The notes under the pieces were generated by a model, which saw only the letters and a list, made by a program, of their open reading frames with translations, searched no databases and was not told the origin of the DNA. This document shows positions 46,086-56,611 of a stretch of DNA of 64,000 nucleotides, one piece after another. The stretch's first letter is position 1. Each line of letters begins with the position of its first letter. Source of the stretch: Leifsonia sp. Leaf336 (lineage in GTDB: Bacteria; Actinomycetota; Actinomycetes; Actinomycetales; Microbacteriaceae). Position numbers and translations under genes: made by a program. The DNA is taken from contig NZ_LMOZ01000002.1 of NCBI RefSeq assembly GCF_001423695.1, forward strand, positions 434,658 to 498,657, given 5' to 3'.

Positions 46086-47219
46086 ATGGCGAACCTGAAC
46101 CGACGCGGCATCCCGATGCCCTTCGTGTCCCGATCCCGGAGGGTCGATCCCCCCAGTTCGCCGGATCCGGTGCTGACGGAGACGCGGCCCTCCACCCGCA
46201 ACAGCATGGTGGACAGCGCGATCTACGCCGACGGCGTGCGCGTGGCCTCCCCGCACACCCTGGCCGAGACCTACCGGGCCCTCGACGAGACGCCGGGCGG
46301 CGTCGCCTGGATCGGGCTGTACCGGCCGAGCGAGCAGGAGCTGATGTCGCTGGCGGAGGAGTTCAGCCTCCACCCGCTCGCCATCGAGGACGCGATCGTC
46401 GCGCACCAGCGGCCCAAGCTGGAGCGCTACGACTCCGTGCTGTTCGTGGTGCTCAAGGCGGCGAACTACCTCGACGTCCCGGAGGAGGTCGACTTCGGCG
46501 AGCTCCACTTGTTCGTCGGCCCGAACTTCGTCATCACCGTCCGTCACAGCGAGTCGCCCGACCTCTCGACGGTGCGGCACAGGATGGAGCGGGAGCGCGA
46601 CCTGCTCGCACTCGGCCCGCAGGCCATCCTCTACGCCATCATCGACGCGGTCGTCGATGCCTACAGCCCGGTCGTCGCCGGTCTCGCCAACGACATCGAC
46701 GAGATCGAGACCCAGGTGTTCGGCGGCGACGCCCTGGTCTCCCGACGCATCTACGAGCTGTCGCGGGAGGTCATCGACTTCCAGCGCGCGACGCACCCGC
46801 TGTCGTCGGTCATGATCGCCTTGGAACGCGGCTCGGCCAAGTACGGCGTGGCCGAGGAGCTGGAACGCCGGCTCCGCGACGTCGCCGACCACCTCACCCT
46901 GGTCAACGAGCGGGTGGACGGGTTCCGCTACCTGCTCCGCGACATCCTCACGGTCAACTCGACGCTCGTGGCCGAACGCCAGAACGAGGAGATGACAAGG
47001 CTCGCGCACTCGACGCACCGGCAGGGCGAAGAGGTCAAGAAGATCTCCTCCTGGGCGGCGATCCTCTTCGCCCCGACGCTCATCGCGGGCATCTACGGAA
47101 TGAACTTCACGCATATGCCCGAGCTGGAATGGCCGCTCGGCTATCCGCTGGCCGTGCTGGCGATGGTGGGGCTGAGCACGCTGCTCTACGTGGTGTTCAA
47201 GAAGCGCGGGTGGATGTAG
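46086..47219 (+). CDS. corA: CorA-family magnesium/cobalt channel
   Basis: A 377-residue CorA/ZntB-like channel subunit that should form a pentamer. A large cytoplasmic domain with a long helix (about 220-310) precedes two C-terminal membrane helices. The selectivity motif GMN is intact in AGIYGMNFTHMPE, followed by the second helix and a short basic tail KKRGWM. CAGGAGGTG gives the strongest ribosome site in the window, 5 bases before ATG. The gene stands alone between the glycosyltransferase and the nucleoside uptake genes. Confidence 0.94.
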   Translation: MANLNRRGIPMPFVSRSRRVDPPSSPDPVLTETRPSTRNSMVDSAIYADGVRVASPHTLAETYRALDETPGGVAWIGLYRPSEQELMSLAEEFSLHPLAIEDAIVAHQRPKLERYDSVLFVVLKAANYLDVPEEVDFGELHLFVGPNFVITVRHSESPDLSTVRHRMERERDLLALGPQAILYAIIDAVVDAYSPVVAGLANDIDEIETQVFGGDALVSRRIYELSREVIDFQRATHPLSSVMIALERGSAKYGVAEELERRLRDVADHLTLVNERVDGFRYLLRDILTVNSTLVAERQNEEMTRLAHSTHRQGEEVKKISSWAAILFAPTLIAGIYGMNFTHMPELEWPLGYPLAVLAMVGLSTLLYVVFKKRGWM

Positions 47220-47260
47220 GGGAGGGTCTGCTCCCCTTCGAGGGACGTCCTCCCGACGCC

Positions 47261-47298
47261 GCCGTCGGCACCTGCTCAAATGAGCAGGTGCCAACGGC
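47261..47298. terminator. Long hairpin after the CorA gene
   Basis: An 18-base inverted repeat with one mismatch (47261-47278 and 47281-47298), containing GGCACCTGCTCA and TGAGCAGGTGCC, lies 41 bases after the stop. The two central A residues mean the innermost pairs must open to form the loop. It is the likely terminator of corA. Only a short TTTGT follows. Confidence 0.55.
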
Positions 47299-47427
47299 GC
47301 GCGCGTTTGTAACGCTTGCATGAAGAAGCCGGATTTTCGATCAGAGCCGTTCGTCACATTCGGTAACGTGCAATGCATACAGTGGCCCGCCGGCACCAGC
47401 GGTGGGCCTGCATCTTGGAGGACAACC

Positions 47428-48510
47428 TTGACAATCACAGCCCGTAAGGCCGGCCTCGTCGGTCTGGCGGTGACCGGCGTCGTCGCGCTGCTCGCCGCAT
47501 GTTCGGCTGCCCCGTCGGACAACTCGTCCACGGCGGCGGCGAACAGCAAGTTCCTGCCCTGCATGGTCTCCGACTCCGGCGGATTCGACGACCACTCGTT
47601 CAACCAGCTCGGCTACGAGGGGCTCCAGCAGGCCGCCGGCACCCTCGGCGTCAAGTACAACAAGGCCGAGTCGAAGAGCGAGAACGACTTCGCCCCGAAC
47701 ATCCAGAGCATGGTCGACGCGAACTGCAACCTGGTCGTGACCGTCGGCTTCCTGCTCGCCGACGCGACCAAGAAGGCCGCCGCGGCGAACCCCGACGTGA
47801 ACTTCGCCATCATCGACGACAGCTCGATCACGGCGAAGAACGTCAAGCCGATCATCTTCGACACCGCCCAGGCGGCGTTCCTCGCCGGCTACGCGGCCGC
47901 GAGCTACTCGAAGACCGGCATCGTCGGCACCTTCGGCGGCATGCAGATCCCGACCGTCACCATCTTCATGGACGGCTTCGCGGACGGCGTGAAGTACTAC
48001 AACGACCAGAAGAGCAAGTCGGTCAAGGTCGTCGGCTGGGACGTCGACAAGCAGAACGGCTCCTTCACCGGTGGCTTCGACGCCAACGAGACGGCGAAGA
48101 ACACCGCTCAGGGCATCATCGACCAGAACGCCGACGTCATCATGCCCGTCGGTGGCCCGATCTACCAGTCGGCCGCGCAGGCCATCCGTGACTCGGGCAA
48201 GCCGATCACGATGATCGGTGTCGACGCCGACGTCTACCAGTCCGACCCGACCGTGAAGGACCTGCTCCTCACCTCGGTCATGAAGGGCATGAAGCCGGCC
48301 ACCAACGACGTGGTCACGCAGGCCGCCAAGGGCAAGTTCGACAGCACGCCGTACGTCGGCACGCTGAAGAACGACGGCGTCGGCATCGCTCCGTTCCACG
48401 ACTTCGCCTCGAAGGTGAGCTCGAGCCTGCAGGGCGAGCTCGACAAGATCAAGGCCGGCATCATCGACGGCTCGATCAAGGTCACCTCGCCGTCGTCGCC
48501 GAAGCAGTAA
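47428..48510 (+). CDS. BMP-family nucleoside-binding lipoprotein of an ABC importer
   Basis: A 360-residue substrate-binding lipoprotein of the basic membrane protein (Bmp/PnrA) family, which binds purine nucleosides. The lipobox VALLAAC puts the acylated Cys at residue 25. The mature part has SDSGGFDDHSFNQLGYEGL, a nucleoside contact region, and GGPIYQSAAQAI. The start is the rare codon TTG at 47428: GGAGGA lies 5 bases upstream, and the signal peptide begins right there with an Arg-Lys pair. It is separated by a hairpin from the ATPase and permease genes that follow, as usual for abundant binding proteins. Confidence 0.93.
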   Translation: MTITARKAGLVGLAVTGVVALLAACSAAPSDNSSTAAANSKFLPCMVSDSGGFDDHSFNQLGYEGLQQAAGTLGVKYNKAESKSENDFAPNIQSMVDANCNLVVTVGFLLADATKKAAAANPDVNFAIIDDSSITAKNVKPIIFDTAQAAFLAGYAAASYSKTGIVGTFGGMQIPTVTIFMDGFADGVKYYNDQKSKSVKVVGWDVDKQNGSFTGGFDANETAKNTAQGIIDQNADVIMPVGGPIYQSAAQAIRDSGKPITMIGVDADVYQSDPTVKDLLLTSVMKGMKPATNDVVTQAAKGKFDSTPYVGTLKNDGVGIAPFHDFASKVSSSLQGELDKIKAGIIDGSIKVTSPSSPKQ

Positions 48511-48527
48511 CCGGCTACGACAGCACT

Positions 48528-48564
48528 CGACGGGGAGGTCAGCGCAGCGCTGGCCTCCCCGTCG
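48528..48564 (+). terminator. Hairpin after the BMP lipoprotein gene
   Basis: CGACGGGGAGG pairs with CCTCCCCGTCG, and an inner CAGCG/CGCTG stem continues it to about 17 pairs around a 3-base loop. It lies 17 bases after the lipoprotein stop. It may cause partial termination, so that the binding protein exceeds the membrane components. The remaining 176 bases to the ATPase gene show no clear ORF. Confidence 0.65.
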
Positions 48565-48739
48565 CACGTCCGGACCCGCCCGCGGCGGGACCTTGTCCAG
48601 AACGCTCGTTTGAGCACACACTGACATATGCGCAGAAAGGTAGGGTGAGGATGCGCATCGTGGCCACCGGCCGTTGTCGCGTGCCCTCCCCCCAAGGCTC
48701 TGTGCTCACCCCGGGCGAGTAGAGAAGGAACCCACCCGA

Positions 48740-50256
48740 ATGAAGCTCGAACTTCGCGGCATCACCAAACGGTTCGGTGCCCTGGTCGCGAACGACCACA
48801 TCGATCTCACCGTCGAACCCGGCGAGATCCACTGTCTGCTCGGCGAGAACGGCGCAGGCAAGTCCACCCTCATGAACGTGCTCTACGGCCTCTACCAGGC
48901 CGACGAGGGCGAGATCCTGCTCGACGACGAAGTCCAGCACTTCTCGGGCCCCGGCGATGCCATGAAGGCCGGCATCGGCATGGTGCACCAGCACTTCATG
49001 CTGATCCCCGTCTTCACCGTCGCCGAGAACGTCATGCTCGGCCACGAGCAGACCAAGTTCGGCGGCCGGCTCGACCTCAACGCGGCCCGCGCGAAGGTGC
49101 GCGAGATCTCGGCCCGCTTCGGCTTCCACGTCGACCCGGACGCCCTCGTCGAGGACCTTCCGGTGGGCGTGCAGCAGCGCGTCGAGATCATCAAGGCGCT
49201 CTCGCAGAACGCCAAGGTGCTGGTCTTCGACGAGCCCACGGCCGTGCTGACTCCGCAGGAGACCGACGAGCTGATGGCGATCATGCGCCAGCTCAAGGAG
49301 CAGGGCACCGCGATCGTCTTCATCACCCACAAGCTGCGCGAGGTGCGCGAGGTCGCGGACCGCATCACCGTCATCCGCCTCGGCAAGGTGGTCGGCGAGA
49401 CCGAGCCCACCGCGACCAACGCCGAGATGGCCTCCATGATGGTCGGCCGCGCGGTGTCGCTCACCGTCGAGAAAGAGGAGGCGAACCCGGGCGCGCCCGC
49501 GCTCGTCGTCAACGACCTCTCGGTGATCGACCCGATCGGCCAGCTCGTCGTCAACAAGGTGAGCTTCGAGGTCCGCGCGGGCGAGATCCTCGCGATCGCC
49601 GGCGTGCAGGGCAACGGCCAGACCGAGCTGACGGAGGCCATCCTCGGCCTCCAGCCGCGCGTCGAGGGCGAGATCCTCCTCGACGGCAAGCCCCTCCAGG
49701 GCCGCAGCCCGCGCAAGGTGCTCGACGCCGGCGTCGGATTCGTGCCGGAGGACCGAAACGAGGACGGCCTCGTCGGCGAGTTCAGCATCCAGGAGAACCT
49801 GATGCTCGACCGCTCGACGGGTGAGCCGTTCGTCAAGGGCGGCACCATCCAGTTCTCGTACCTGAAGGACTTCGCCGAAGAGAAGGTCAGCGAGTTCGAC
49901 GTGCGCACCCCGTCGATCGACCAGAAGGTCGGCCGGCTCTCGGGCGGCAACGCGCAGAAGGTCGTGCTGGCGCGCGAGCTCAGCCGCGACCTCCGCCTCT
50001 TCGTCGCCGCGCAGCCGACGCGCGGCCTCGACGTGGGATCGATCGAGTTCGTGCACAAGCGCATCGTCGCCACGCGCGACGCGGGCGTGCCCGTGATCGT
50101 GGTGTCCACCGAGCTCGACGAGGTGGCGGCGCTCGCCGACCGCATCGCCGTGATGTACCGCGGCGGAATCGTAGGAATCGTGCCGGGGAACACGTCGCGC
50201 GACGTGCTCGGCCTCATGATGGCCGGCGAGTCGCCGGAGCAGGCAGGAGCAGCAGC

Positions 50257-50260
<4 letters not shown>
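48740..50260 (+). CDS. Nucleoside ABC importer ATPase, duplicated
   Basis: A 506-residue protein with two ATPase domains in tandem (about 1-240 and 250-500), as in RbsA-like and YufO/NupA importers. The first has Walker A GENGAGKST and a degenerate signature LPVGVQQRVEI. The second has a degenerate Walker A (AGVQGNGQTEL) but a good signature LSGGNAQKVVLAREL. This asymmetry is normal in the family. AAGGAA precedes the ATG. The stop overlaps the first permease by ATGA. It energises uptake of nucleosides delivered by the BMP lipoprotein. Confidence 0.94.
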
Positions 50261-51539
<1,279 letters not shown>

Positions 51540-51543
<4 letters not shown>

Positions 51544-52829
51544 CCACAGCGGCCCCCGTCGTCCCCGACTCCTCTCCGATCGTCCTCGAGAAGGCCGAGA
51601 TCCGCTCCTGGAAGGCGCCCATCGCCTTCGGCGTGTTCGTGATCATCAGCCTGATCCTCTTCTTCGCGTTCCCTCGCCACGGCGAGAGTACGTTCCGGTT
51701 CTCGGAGAAGTCCGACGCGATCACCCTGCCCAACCTGACCGTCGACACGTTCACCACCACGGTCGTCGTCACGATCCTGCTCGCGGTGATCACGGCGTAC
51801 AGCGCGTGGCTCTCGTGGCGCGTCCGCAAGACCCCGATCTGGCTGGTCATCGTCTTCGCGCTGCTGTTCATGTTCGCGTTCCTGGCGTGGGCGGGCTCCG
51901 GGCAGCTGCCGGTGCCGGTCACGGGTCTGCTGCTCGGCACGATCAGCCTCTCCGTCCCGCTGGTGTTCGGCGCCCTGGGCGGCGTGATCTCCGAGCGCGG
52001 CGGCGTGGTCAACGTCGCCATCGAGGGCCAGCTGCTCGCCGGCGCCTTCGTCTCGGCGATGACCGCGAGCCTCACCGGGAGCTGGGTCGTCGGCCTCTTC
52101 GCGGCGATGGTCGCCGGCGTGCTCGTCTCGTTCGTGCTCGCGGCGTTCTCGATCAAGTACCTCGTCGACCAGGTCATCGTCGGTGTCGTGCTCAACGTTC
52201 TGGTCACCGGCCTCACGAGCTTCCTCTACTCGACGGTGCTCGCGAACGACCCGCAGGTGCTCAATCACCCGCCCCGTCTGCCCGATTGGCCCATCCCGAT
52301 CCTCAGCGACATCCCGATCATCGGAAAGGTGCTGTTCGACCAGACGATCATCGAGTACCTCATGTACATCGCGATCTTCCTGGTCTGGTTCGGGCTGTTC
52401 AAGACGCGCTGGGGCCTGCGCCTCCGCTCGGTCGGCGAGCACCCGGAGGCCGCGGACACCGTGGGCATCAACGTCAACGGAACCCGGTTCTGGAACGTCT
52501 CCCTCGCGGGCGCCGTGGCCGGTCTCGGTGGCGCGTACTTCACGCTCGGCTCCGTCGGCGCCTTCTCGAAGGAGATGACCGCCGGTCAGGGCTTCATCGC
52601 CCTCGCGGCCGTGATCTTCGGTCGCTGGGACCCGATCCGCGCGACCCTCGCGGCCCTCCTGTTCGGCTTCGCCACGAACCTGCAGAACGTGCTCGGCATC
52701 ATCGGCTCGCCGGTCCCGAGCGAGTTCATGCTGATGCTGCCGTACGTCGTGACGATCTTCGCCGTCGCCGGCCTGGTCGGGATGTCACGGGCGCCCGCGG
52801 CCGACGGAAAGCCGTACATCAAGTCATGA
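51540..52829 (+). CDS. Nucleoside ABC importer permease, second subunit
   Basis: A 429-residue permease related to YufQ/NupC. It has an extracellular loop after the first helix, then nine or more helices. SERGGVVNVAIEGQLLAGAF and GEHPEAADTVGINVNG are the family's signature stretches, parallel to those in the partner. GTG at 51540 overlaps the upstream stop as GTGA, and AAGGAGG lies 9 bases before it. The last base pairs overlap the cytidine deaminase start, so transport and catabolism are translationally linked. Confidence 0.92.
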
Positions 52830-53275
52830 CCGCGCAGCAGATCGACTGGGCTGCGCTGCGCGCCGCCGCGAACGAGGCCAGGACGCACGCCTACGTGCCG
52901 TATTCGCAGTTCCCGGTGGGCGCCGCGGCGCTCGTCGACGACGGCCGGATCGTCAGCGGCTGCAACGTCGAGAACGCCAGCTACGGCATCACCCTGTGCG
53001 CCGAGTGCGGCCTGGTGTCGTCGCTCGCGATGACCGGCGGAGGCCATCTCGTCGCCTTCACCTGCGTCAACGGCGACGGCGACACCCTGATGCCGTGCGG
53101 CCGCTGCCGCCAGCTGCTCTACGAGCACTCGGCCGAGGGGATGCTGCTGGAGACCGTCTCGGGCATCCGCACGATCGACGAGGTGCTGCCCGACGCCTTC
53201 GGACCGCGGCAGCTCGCCGCCTATGCCGAAGAGCACGGCGCCGCCGACTACCGCACGACCAACGACACAGTTTGA
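52826..53275 (+). CDS. cdd: Cytidine deaminase
   Basis: A 149-residue homotetrameric-type deaminase that converts cytidine and deoxycytidine to uridine forms. Zinc and proton-shuttle residues are in GITLCAECGLV (Cys-Ala-Glu) and PCGRCRQ. SQFPVGAAAL and NVENASYG bind the nucleoside. The ATG overlaps the permease stop. The C-terminus is longer by about 15 residues than compact relatives, and its last codons are part of a 17-base tandem duplication that runs into the gap before deoA. Confidence 0.96.
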   Translation: MTAQQIDWAALRAAANEARTHAYVPYSQFPVGAAALVDDGRIVSGCNVENASYGITLCAECGLVSSLAMTGGGHLVAFTCVNGDGDTLMPCGRCRQLLYEHSAEGMLLETVSGIRTIDEVLPDAFGPRQLAAYAEEHGAADYRTTNDTV

Positions 53276-53295
53276 CCATCGACACAGTATGACCA
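53263..53295 (+). repeat. Tandem 17-base duplication across the cdd stop codon
   Basis: CGACACAGTTTGACCA is followed, after one base, by CGACACAGTATGACCA (15 of 16 identical). The first copy carries the cdd stop. The second creates an ATG that opens an 11-codon frame (53289-53321) whose stop overlaps the deoA GTG as GTGA. Confidence 0.85.
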
Positions 53296-53317
53296 ACGAC
53301 GTAGGGGTTACATCTTC

Positions 53318-54619
53318 GTGAGCACCGCAGCGGTCGAGGCGTTCGACGCCGTCGACCTGATCAGGACCAAGCGCGACCGGGGCGAGCTGAGCACCGCCGA
53401 GATCGACTGGCTCGTCGACGCGTACACGCGCGGCTACGTCGGCGACGAGCAGATGTCGGCGATGACGATGGCGATCTTCCTCAACGGGATGACCCGCCGC
53501 GAGATCAAGGACCTGACGCTGGCCATGATCGCCTCGGGCGAGCGCATGGACTTCTCCGGCCTGGGCAAGCCGACCGCCGACAAGCACTCCACCGGGGGCG
53601 TCGGCGACAAGATCACCCTGCCGCTGATGCCGCTGGTCGCCGCGTTCGGCGTCGCGGTGCCGCAGCTCTCGGGTCGCGGCCTCGGCCACACCGGAGGCAC
53701 GCTCGACAAGCTGGAGAGCATCCCGGGCTGGCGCGCCAACCTCAGCAACGAGGAGATGTTCGCGCAGCTCCGCGGCGCGGGCGGCGTGATCTGCGCCGCC
53801 GGCTCGGGCCTCGCGCCCGCGGACGGCAAGCTGTACGCGCTCCGCGACATCACGGGCACAGTGGAGGCCATCCCGCTGATCGCGTCCTCCATCATGTCCA
53901 AGAAGATCGCCGAGGGAACCGGCGCCCTGGTGCTCGACGTCAAGTTCGGGTCCGGCGCGTTCCTCAAGGACATCGAGAAGTCGCGCGAGCTCGCCCGCAC
54001 GATGGTCGAGCTCGGCAAGGACGCGGGCGTCGCGACCTCCGCGCTGCTCACCGACATGAACGTCCCGCTCGGCCTCGCCATCGGCAACGCCAACGAGGTG
54101 CGCGAGTCGGTCGAGGTGCTCGCCGGCGGCGGCCCGGCCGACATCGTCGACCTGACGGTCGCTCTGGCGCGGGAGATGCTGACGCTCGCCGGGAAGCCGG
54201 ACGCCGACGTGGAGGCCGCCCTCACGGACGGCCGCGCCATGGACAAGTGGCGCGAGACCATCCGCGCCCAGGGCGGCGACCCCGACGCGGCCCTCCCCGT
54301 CGCCCGCGAGACGCACACCGTCGTCGCGGAGGCGGACGGCGTGCTCGTCGAGCAGCAGGCCCTGCCGTTCGGCATCGCCGCCTGGCGCCTGGGCGCCGGG
54401 CGCGCCCGCAAGCAGGACCCGGTGCAGCACGCGGCCGGCATCGACCTCCATGCCAAGCCCGGCGACGAGGTGCGCGCGGGCCAGCCGCTGTTCACCCTCT
54501 CGGCGGACGAGCCGGCCCGCTTCGAGCGCGCCCTGGAGGCCCTCGAGGGCGCCTACCGCATCGCGCCTCCCGGCACCCCCTTCGAGCGCACCCCGCTCGT
54601 CGCCGAGCGCATCGCCTGA
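53318..54619 (+). CDS. deoA: Thymidine phosphorylase
   Basis: A 433-residue homodimeric phosphorylase that splits thymidine and deoxyuridine into base and deoxyribose-1-phosphate. The glycine-rich phosphate site is in KHSTGGVGDKITLPLMPLVA, and the full signature SGRGLGHTGGTLDKLESIPG follows. The helical alpha domain (1-70) and C-terminal pyrimidine-binding domain (about 345-430) are complete. The start is GTG with TAGGGG about 10 bases upstream. A tiny upstream frame ends on this GTG, which may help reinitiation. The gene follows cdd directly. Confidence 0.96.
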   Translation: MSTAAVEAFDAVDLIRTKRDRGELSTAEIDWLVDAYTRGYVGDEQMSAMTMAIFLNGMTRREIKDLTLAMIASGERMDFSGLGKPTADKHSTGGVGDKITLPLMPLVAAFGVAVPQLSGRGLGHTGGTLDKLESIPGWRANLSNEEMFAQLRGAGGVICAAGSGLAPADGKLYALRDITGTVEAIPLIASSIMSKKIAEGTGALVLDVKFGSGAFLKDIEKSRELARTMVELGKDAGVATSALLTDMNVPLGLAIGNANEVRESVEVLAGGGPADIVDLTVALAREMLTLAGKPDADVEAALTDGRAMDKWRETIRAQGGDPDAALPVARETHTVVAEADGVLVEQQALPFGIAAWRLGAGRARKQDPVQHAAGIDLHAKPGDEVRAGQPLFTLSADEPARFERALEALEGAYRIAPPGTPFERTPLVAERIA

Positions 54620-54690
54620 CCCGCGCCTCGCGCAGCGGCGCGGACTCGGCGGTTGCCGCGCGGTACGCGGCCTTCAGTAGATTGGGAGAC

Positions 54691-55815
54691 ATGAGCATGA
54701 GCGAGAACGTGGGCGGCTACACGCTGAACGACGGGACCGACATCCGGGCACTGCCCAAGGTGTCGCTGCACGACCACCTGGACGGCGGCCTGCGGCCCGC
54801 CACGGTGCTGGAACTCGCGGACGGGATCGGCCTCGACCTCCCGGCGAGCGACCCGACCGCGCTCGGCGCCTGGTTCGGCGAAAAGTCCAACTCGGGCTCG
54901 CTCGTGGAGTACCTCAAGACCTTCGACCTGACCACGGCCGTGATGCAGACCCGCGAAGGGCTGACCCGCGTCGCCCGCGAGTTCGTGCAAGACCTGGGTG
55001 CCGACGGCGTCGTCTACGGCGAGATCCGCTGGGCCCCTGAGCAGCACCTCACGCGCGGCCTCAGCCTCGACGAGACCGTGGAGGCGGTGCAGGAGGGCCT
55101 GGAGCAGGGCATCGACGACGTGCGGGCGACCGGCCACCGCATCCGCGTGGGCCAGCTGGTCAGCGCGATGCGCCACACCGACCGCAGCCTCGAGATCGCC
55201 GAGCTCGCGGTGCGCCACCGCGACCGCGGAGCTGTCGGCTTCGACATCGCCGGCCCGGAGGCGGGCTTCCCGCCCTCGAACCACCGCGCGGCCTTCGACT
55301 ACCTCGCGGCCAACTTCTTCCCGTCGACCGTGCACGCGGGCGAGGCCGACGGTCTCGAGAGCATCCGCAGCGCGCTCCTCGACGGCCGGGCGCTGCGCCT
55401 CGGTCACGGCGTGCGCCTCGCCGAGGACATCACGATCGAGCGCCAGGACGACGAGAACACCTACGTGACGCTCGGCACGCTGTCGCAGTGGGTGAAGGAC
55501 CGCGAGATCGCGCTCGAGACCAGCCCGACCTCCAATCTGCAGACCGGTGCGATCGCGGCGTGGGGCGACGACATCCTCGACCACCCCTTCGACCTGCTGT
55601 ACCAGCTCGGCTTCCGGGTGACGGTCAACACCGACAACCGCCTGATGAGCGGCACCACGCTCACGCGCGAGCTGAGCATCCTCGCCGACGCGTTCTCGTA
55701 CGACCGCACCGACCTCGAGATCTTCCAGCTGAACGCTGCCGCGGGGGCCTTCCTCCCGGTCGAGCAGCGTGAAGAACTGGCCGAGATCATCACAGCGGGT
55801 TTCGAGCGTTCGTGA
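54691..55815 (+). CDS. add: Adenosine deaminase
   Basis: A 374-residue zinc enzyme turning adenosine and deoxyadenosine into inosine forms. Zinc ligands are the HxH of VSLHDHLDGG, His in HAGEADG (with the catalytic Glu) and Asp in NTDNRLMSG. LGHGVRL has the catalytic His, and ETSPTSNLQTGA the conserved loop. The ATG has no ribosome site and follows TAGATT (54678-54683) by 7 bases, so it is likely leaderless with its own promoter 72 bases after deoA. Its product feeds the purine nucleoside phosphorylase encoded further on. Confidence 0.96.
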   Translation: MSMSENVGGYTLNDGTDIRALPKVSLHDHLDGGLRPATVLELADGIGLDLPASDPTALGAWFGEKSNSGSLVEYLKTFDLTTAVMQTREGLTRVAREFVQDLGADGVVYGEIRWAPEQHLTRGLSLDETVEAVQEGLEQGIDDVRATGHRIRVGQLVSAMRHTDRSLEIAELAVRHRDRGAVGFDIAGPEAGFPPSNHRAAFDYLAANFFPSTVHAGEADGLESIRSALLDGRALRLGHGVRLAEDITIERQDDENTYVTLGTLSQWVKDREIALETSPTSNLQTGAIAAWGDDILDHPFDLLYQLGFRVTVNTDNRLMSGTTLTRELSILADAFSYDRTDLEIFQLNAAAGAFLPVEQREELAEIITAGFERS

Positions 55816-55839
55816 CGCGCTAACGCGTACGCTTGACAC

Positions 55840-56298
55840 ATGCCGCTGCCACCGTTGCCCGACTCCGCCGTGACCGTCGGAGCCCACGCCTCCGACTGGC
55901 GCGACGCCGTCGAGCTGGCGGGGGAGGCGCTGGCGCGCTCGGGAGCGACGGAGCAGGGCTACGGCGCCCGGATGATCCAGGTGATCGAGGAGTTCGGCGC
56001 CTACATCGTGATCGCCCCCGGCCTCGCGCTGGCCCACGCACGACCCGGCCCCGACGTGCACCACGACGGGCTCTCTGTCGTGACCCTCGATGAGCCCGTG
56101 GTGTTCGGTCATCCGCACAACGACCCGGTCTCGGTGGTGATCGGCCTCGCCGTCTCCACGCCCGAGGGGCACGTGCGCAGCGTGGCCGAGCTCGCCAACG
56201 TGTTCAACGACCCGGAGGCGATCCCGGCGCTGGCCGCGGCGCCCGACGTCGCGGAGGTGCAGCGCATCCTCACGCTCACCGAAGGCGCAGCCCGGTGA
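55840..56298 (+). CDS. PTS EIIA domain protein (mannitol/fructose/ascorbate type)
   Basis: A 152-residue single-domain PTS component of the EIIA-2 family. His66 in PGLALAHARPG is the phosphorylated residue, and TEQGYGARMIQVIEEFG the surrounding motif. The ATG follows TACGCT (55828-55833) by 6 bases, suggesting a leaderless transcript. It overlaps the EIIB gene. No membrane EIIC gene is adjacent, so the pair either works with a permease encoded elsewhere or has a regulatory phosphotransfer role. The adjacency to nucleoside genes is unexplained. Confidence 0.9.
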   Translation: MPLPPLPDSAVTVGAHASDWRDAVELAGEALARSGATEQGYGARMIQVIEEFGAYIVIAPGLALAHARPGPDVHHDGLSVVTLDEPVVFGHPHNDPVSVVIGLAVSTPEGHVRSVAELANVFNDPEAIPALAAAPDVAEVQRILTLTEGAAR

Positions 56299-56567
56299 AG
56301 ATCGTCGCGATCTGCGGTGCCGGCATCGGCACCTCCGGCATCCTGAAGGTCAACGCCGAGCGGGTTCTCGATCGGCTGGGCCTGGACGCCGACGTCACAG
56401 CGGCCGACGTCGCGAGCGTGACCTCCGCGGCGAGCGACGCTCAGATCATCCTCACGTCGCCGGAGCTGATCGACCGCATCGGCCCGACCAACGCCGACGT
56501 CATCGTGGTGCAGAACTACTTCGACCTCGACGAGCTCGAGCAGAAGCTGGACGAAGCGCTGGGCTGA
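56295..56567 (+). CDS. PTS EIIB domain protein (ascorbate/galactitol type)
   Basis: A 90-residue EIIB domain of the SgaB/GatB class. The phosphocysteine is Cys7 in the P-loop ICGAGIGTSG, and ASDAQIILTSPELIDRI and VIVVQNYFDLDELE follow the Rossmann-like fold. Translation starts at GTG overlapping the EIIA stop (GTGA). EIIA and EIIB could exchange phosphate, but the sugar channel EIIC is missing here; the next gene is a convergent beta-lactamase. Confidence 0.92.
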   Translation: MKIVAICGAGIGTSGILKVNAERVLDRLGLDADVTAADVASVTSAASDAQIILTSPELIDRIGPTNADVIVVQNYFDLDELEQKLDEALG

Positions 56568-56611
56568 CGCGGCGACGACCGCCGGATCGGGGCAATGCGT
56601 CTCCTCGCGAC

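Noticed and set aside
48601-48646. A TTGAGC ... TAGGGT promoter before the nucleoside ATPase gene
   Set aside because: The spacing between the two hexamers is about 25 bases, too long for a standard promoter, so no promoter was called.
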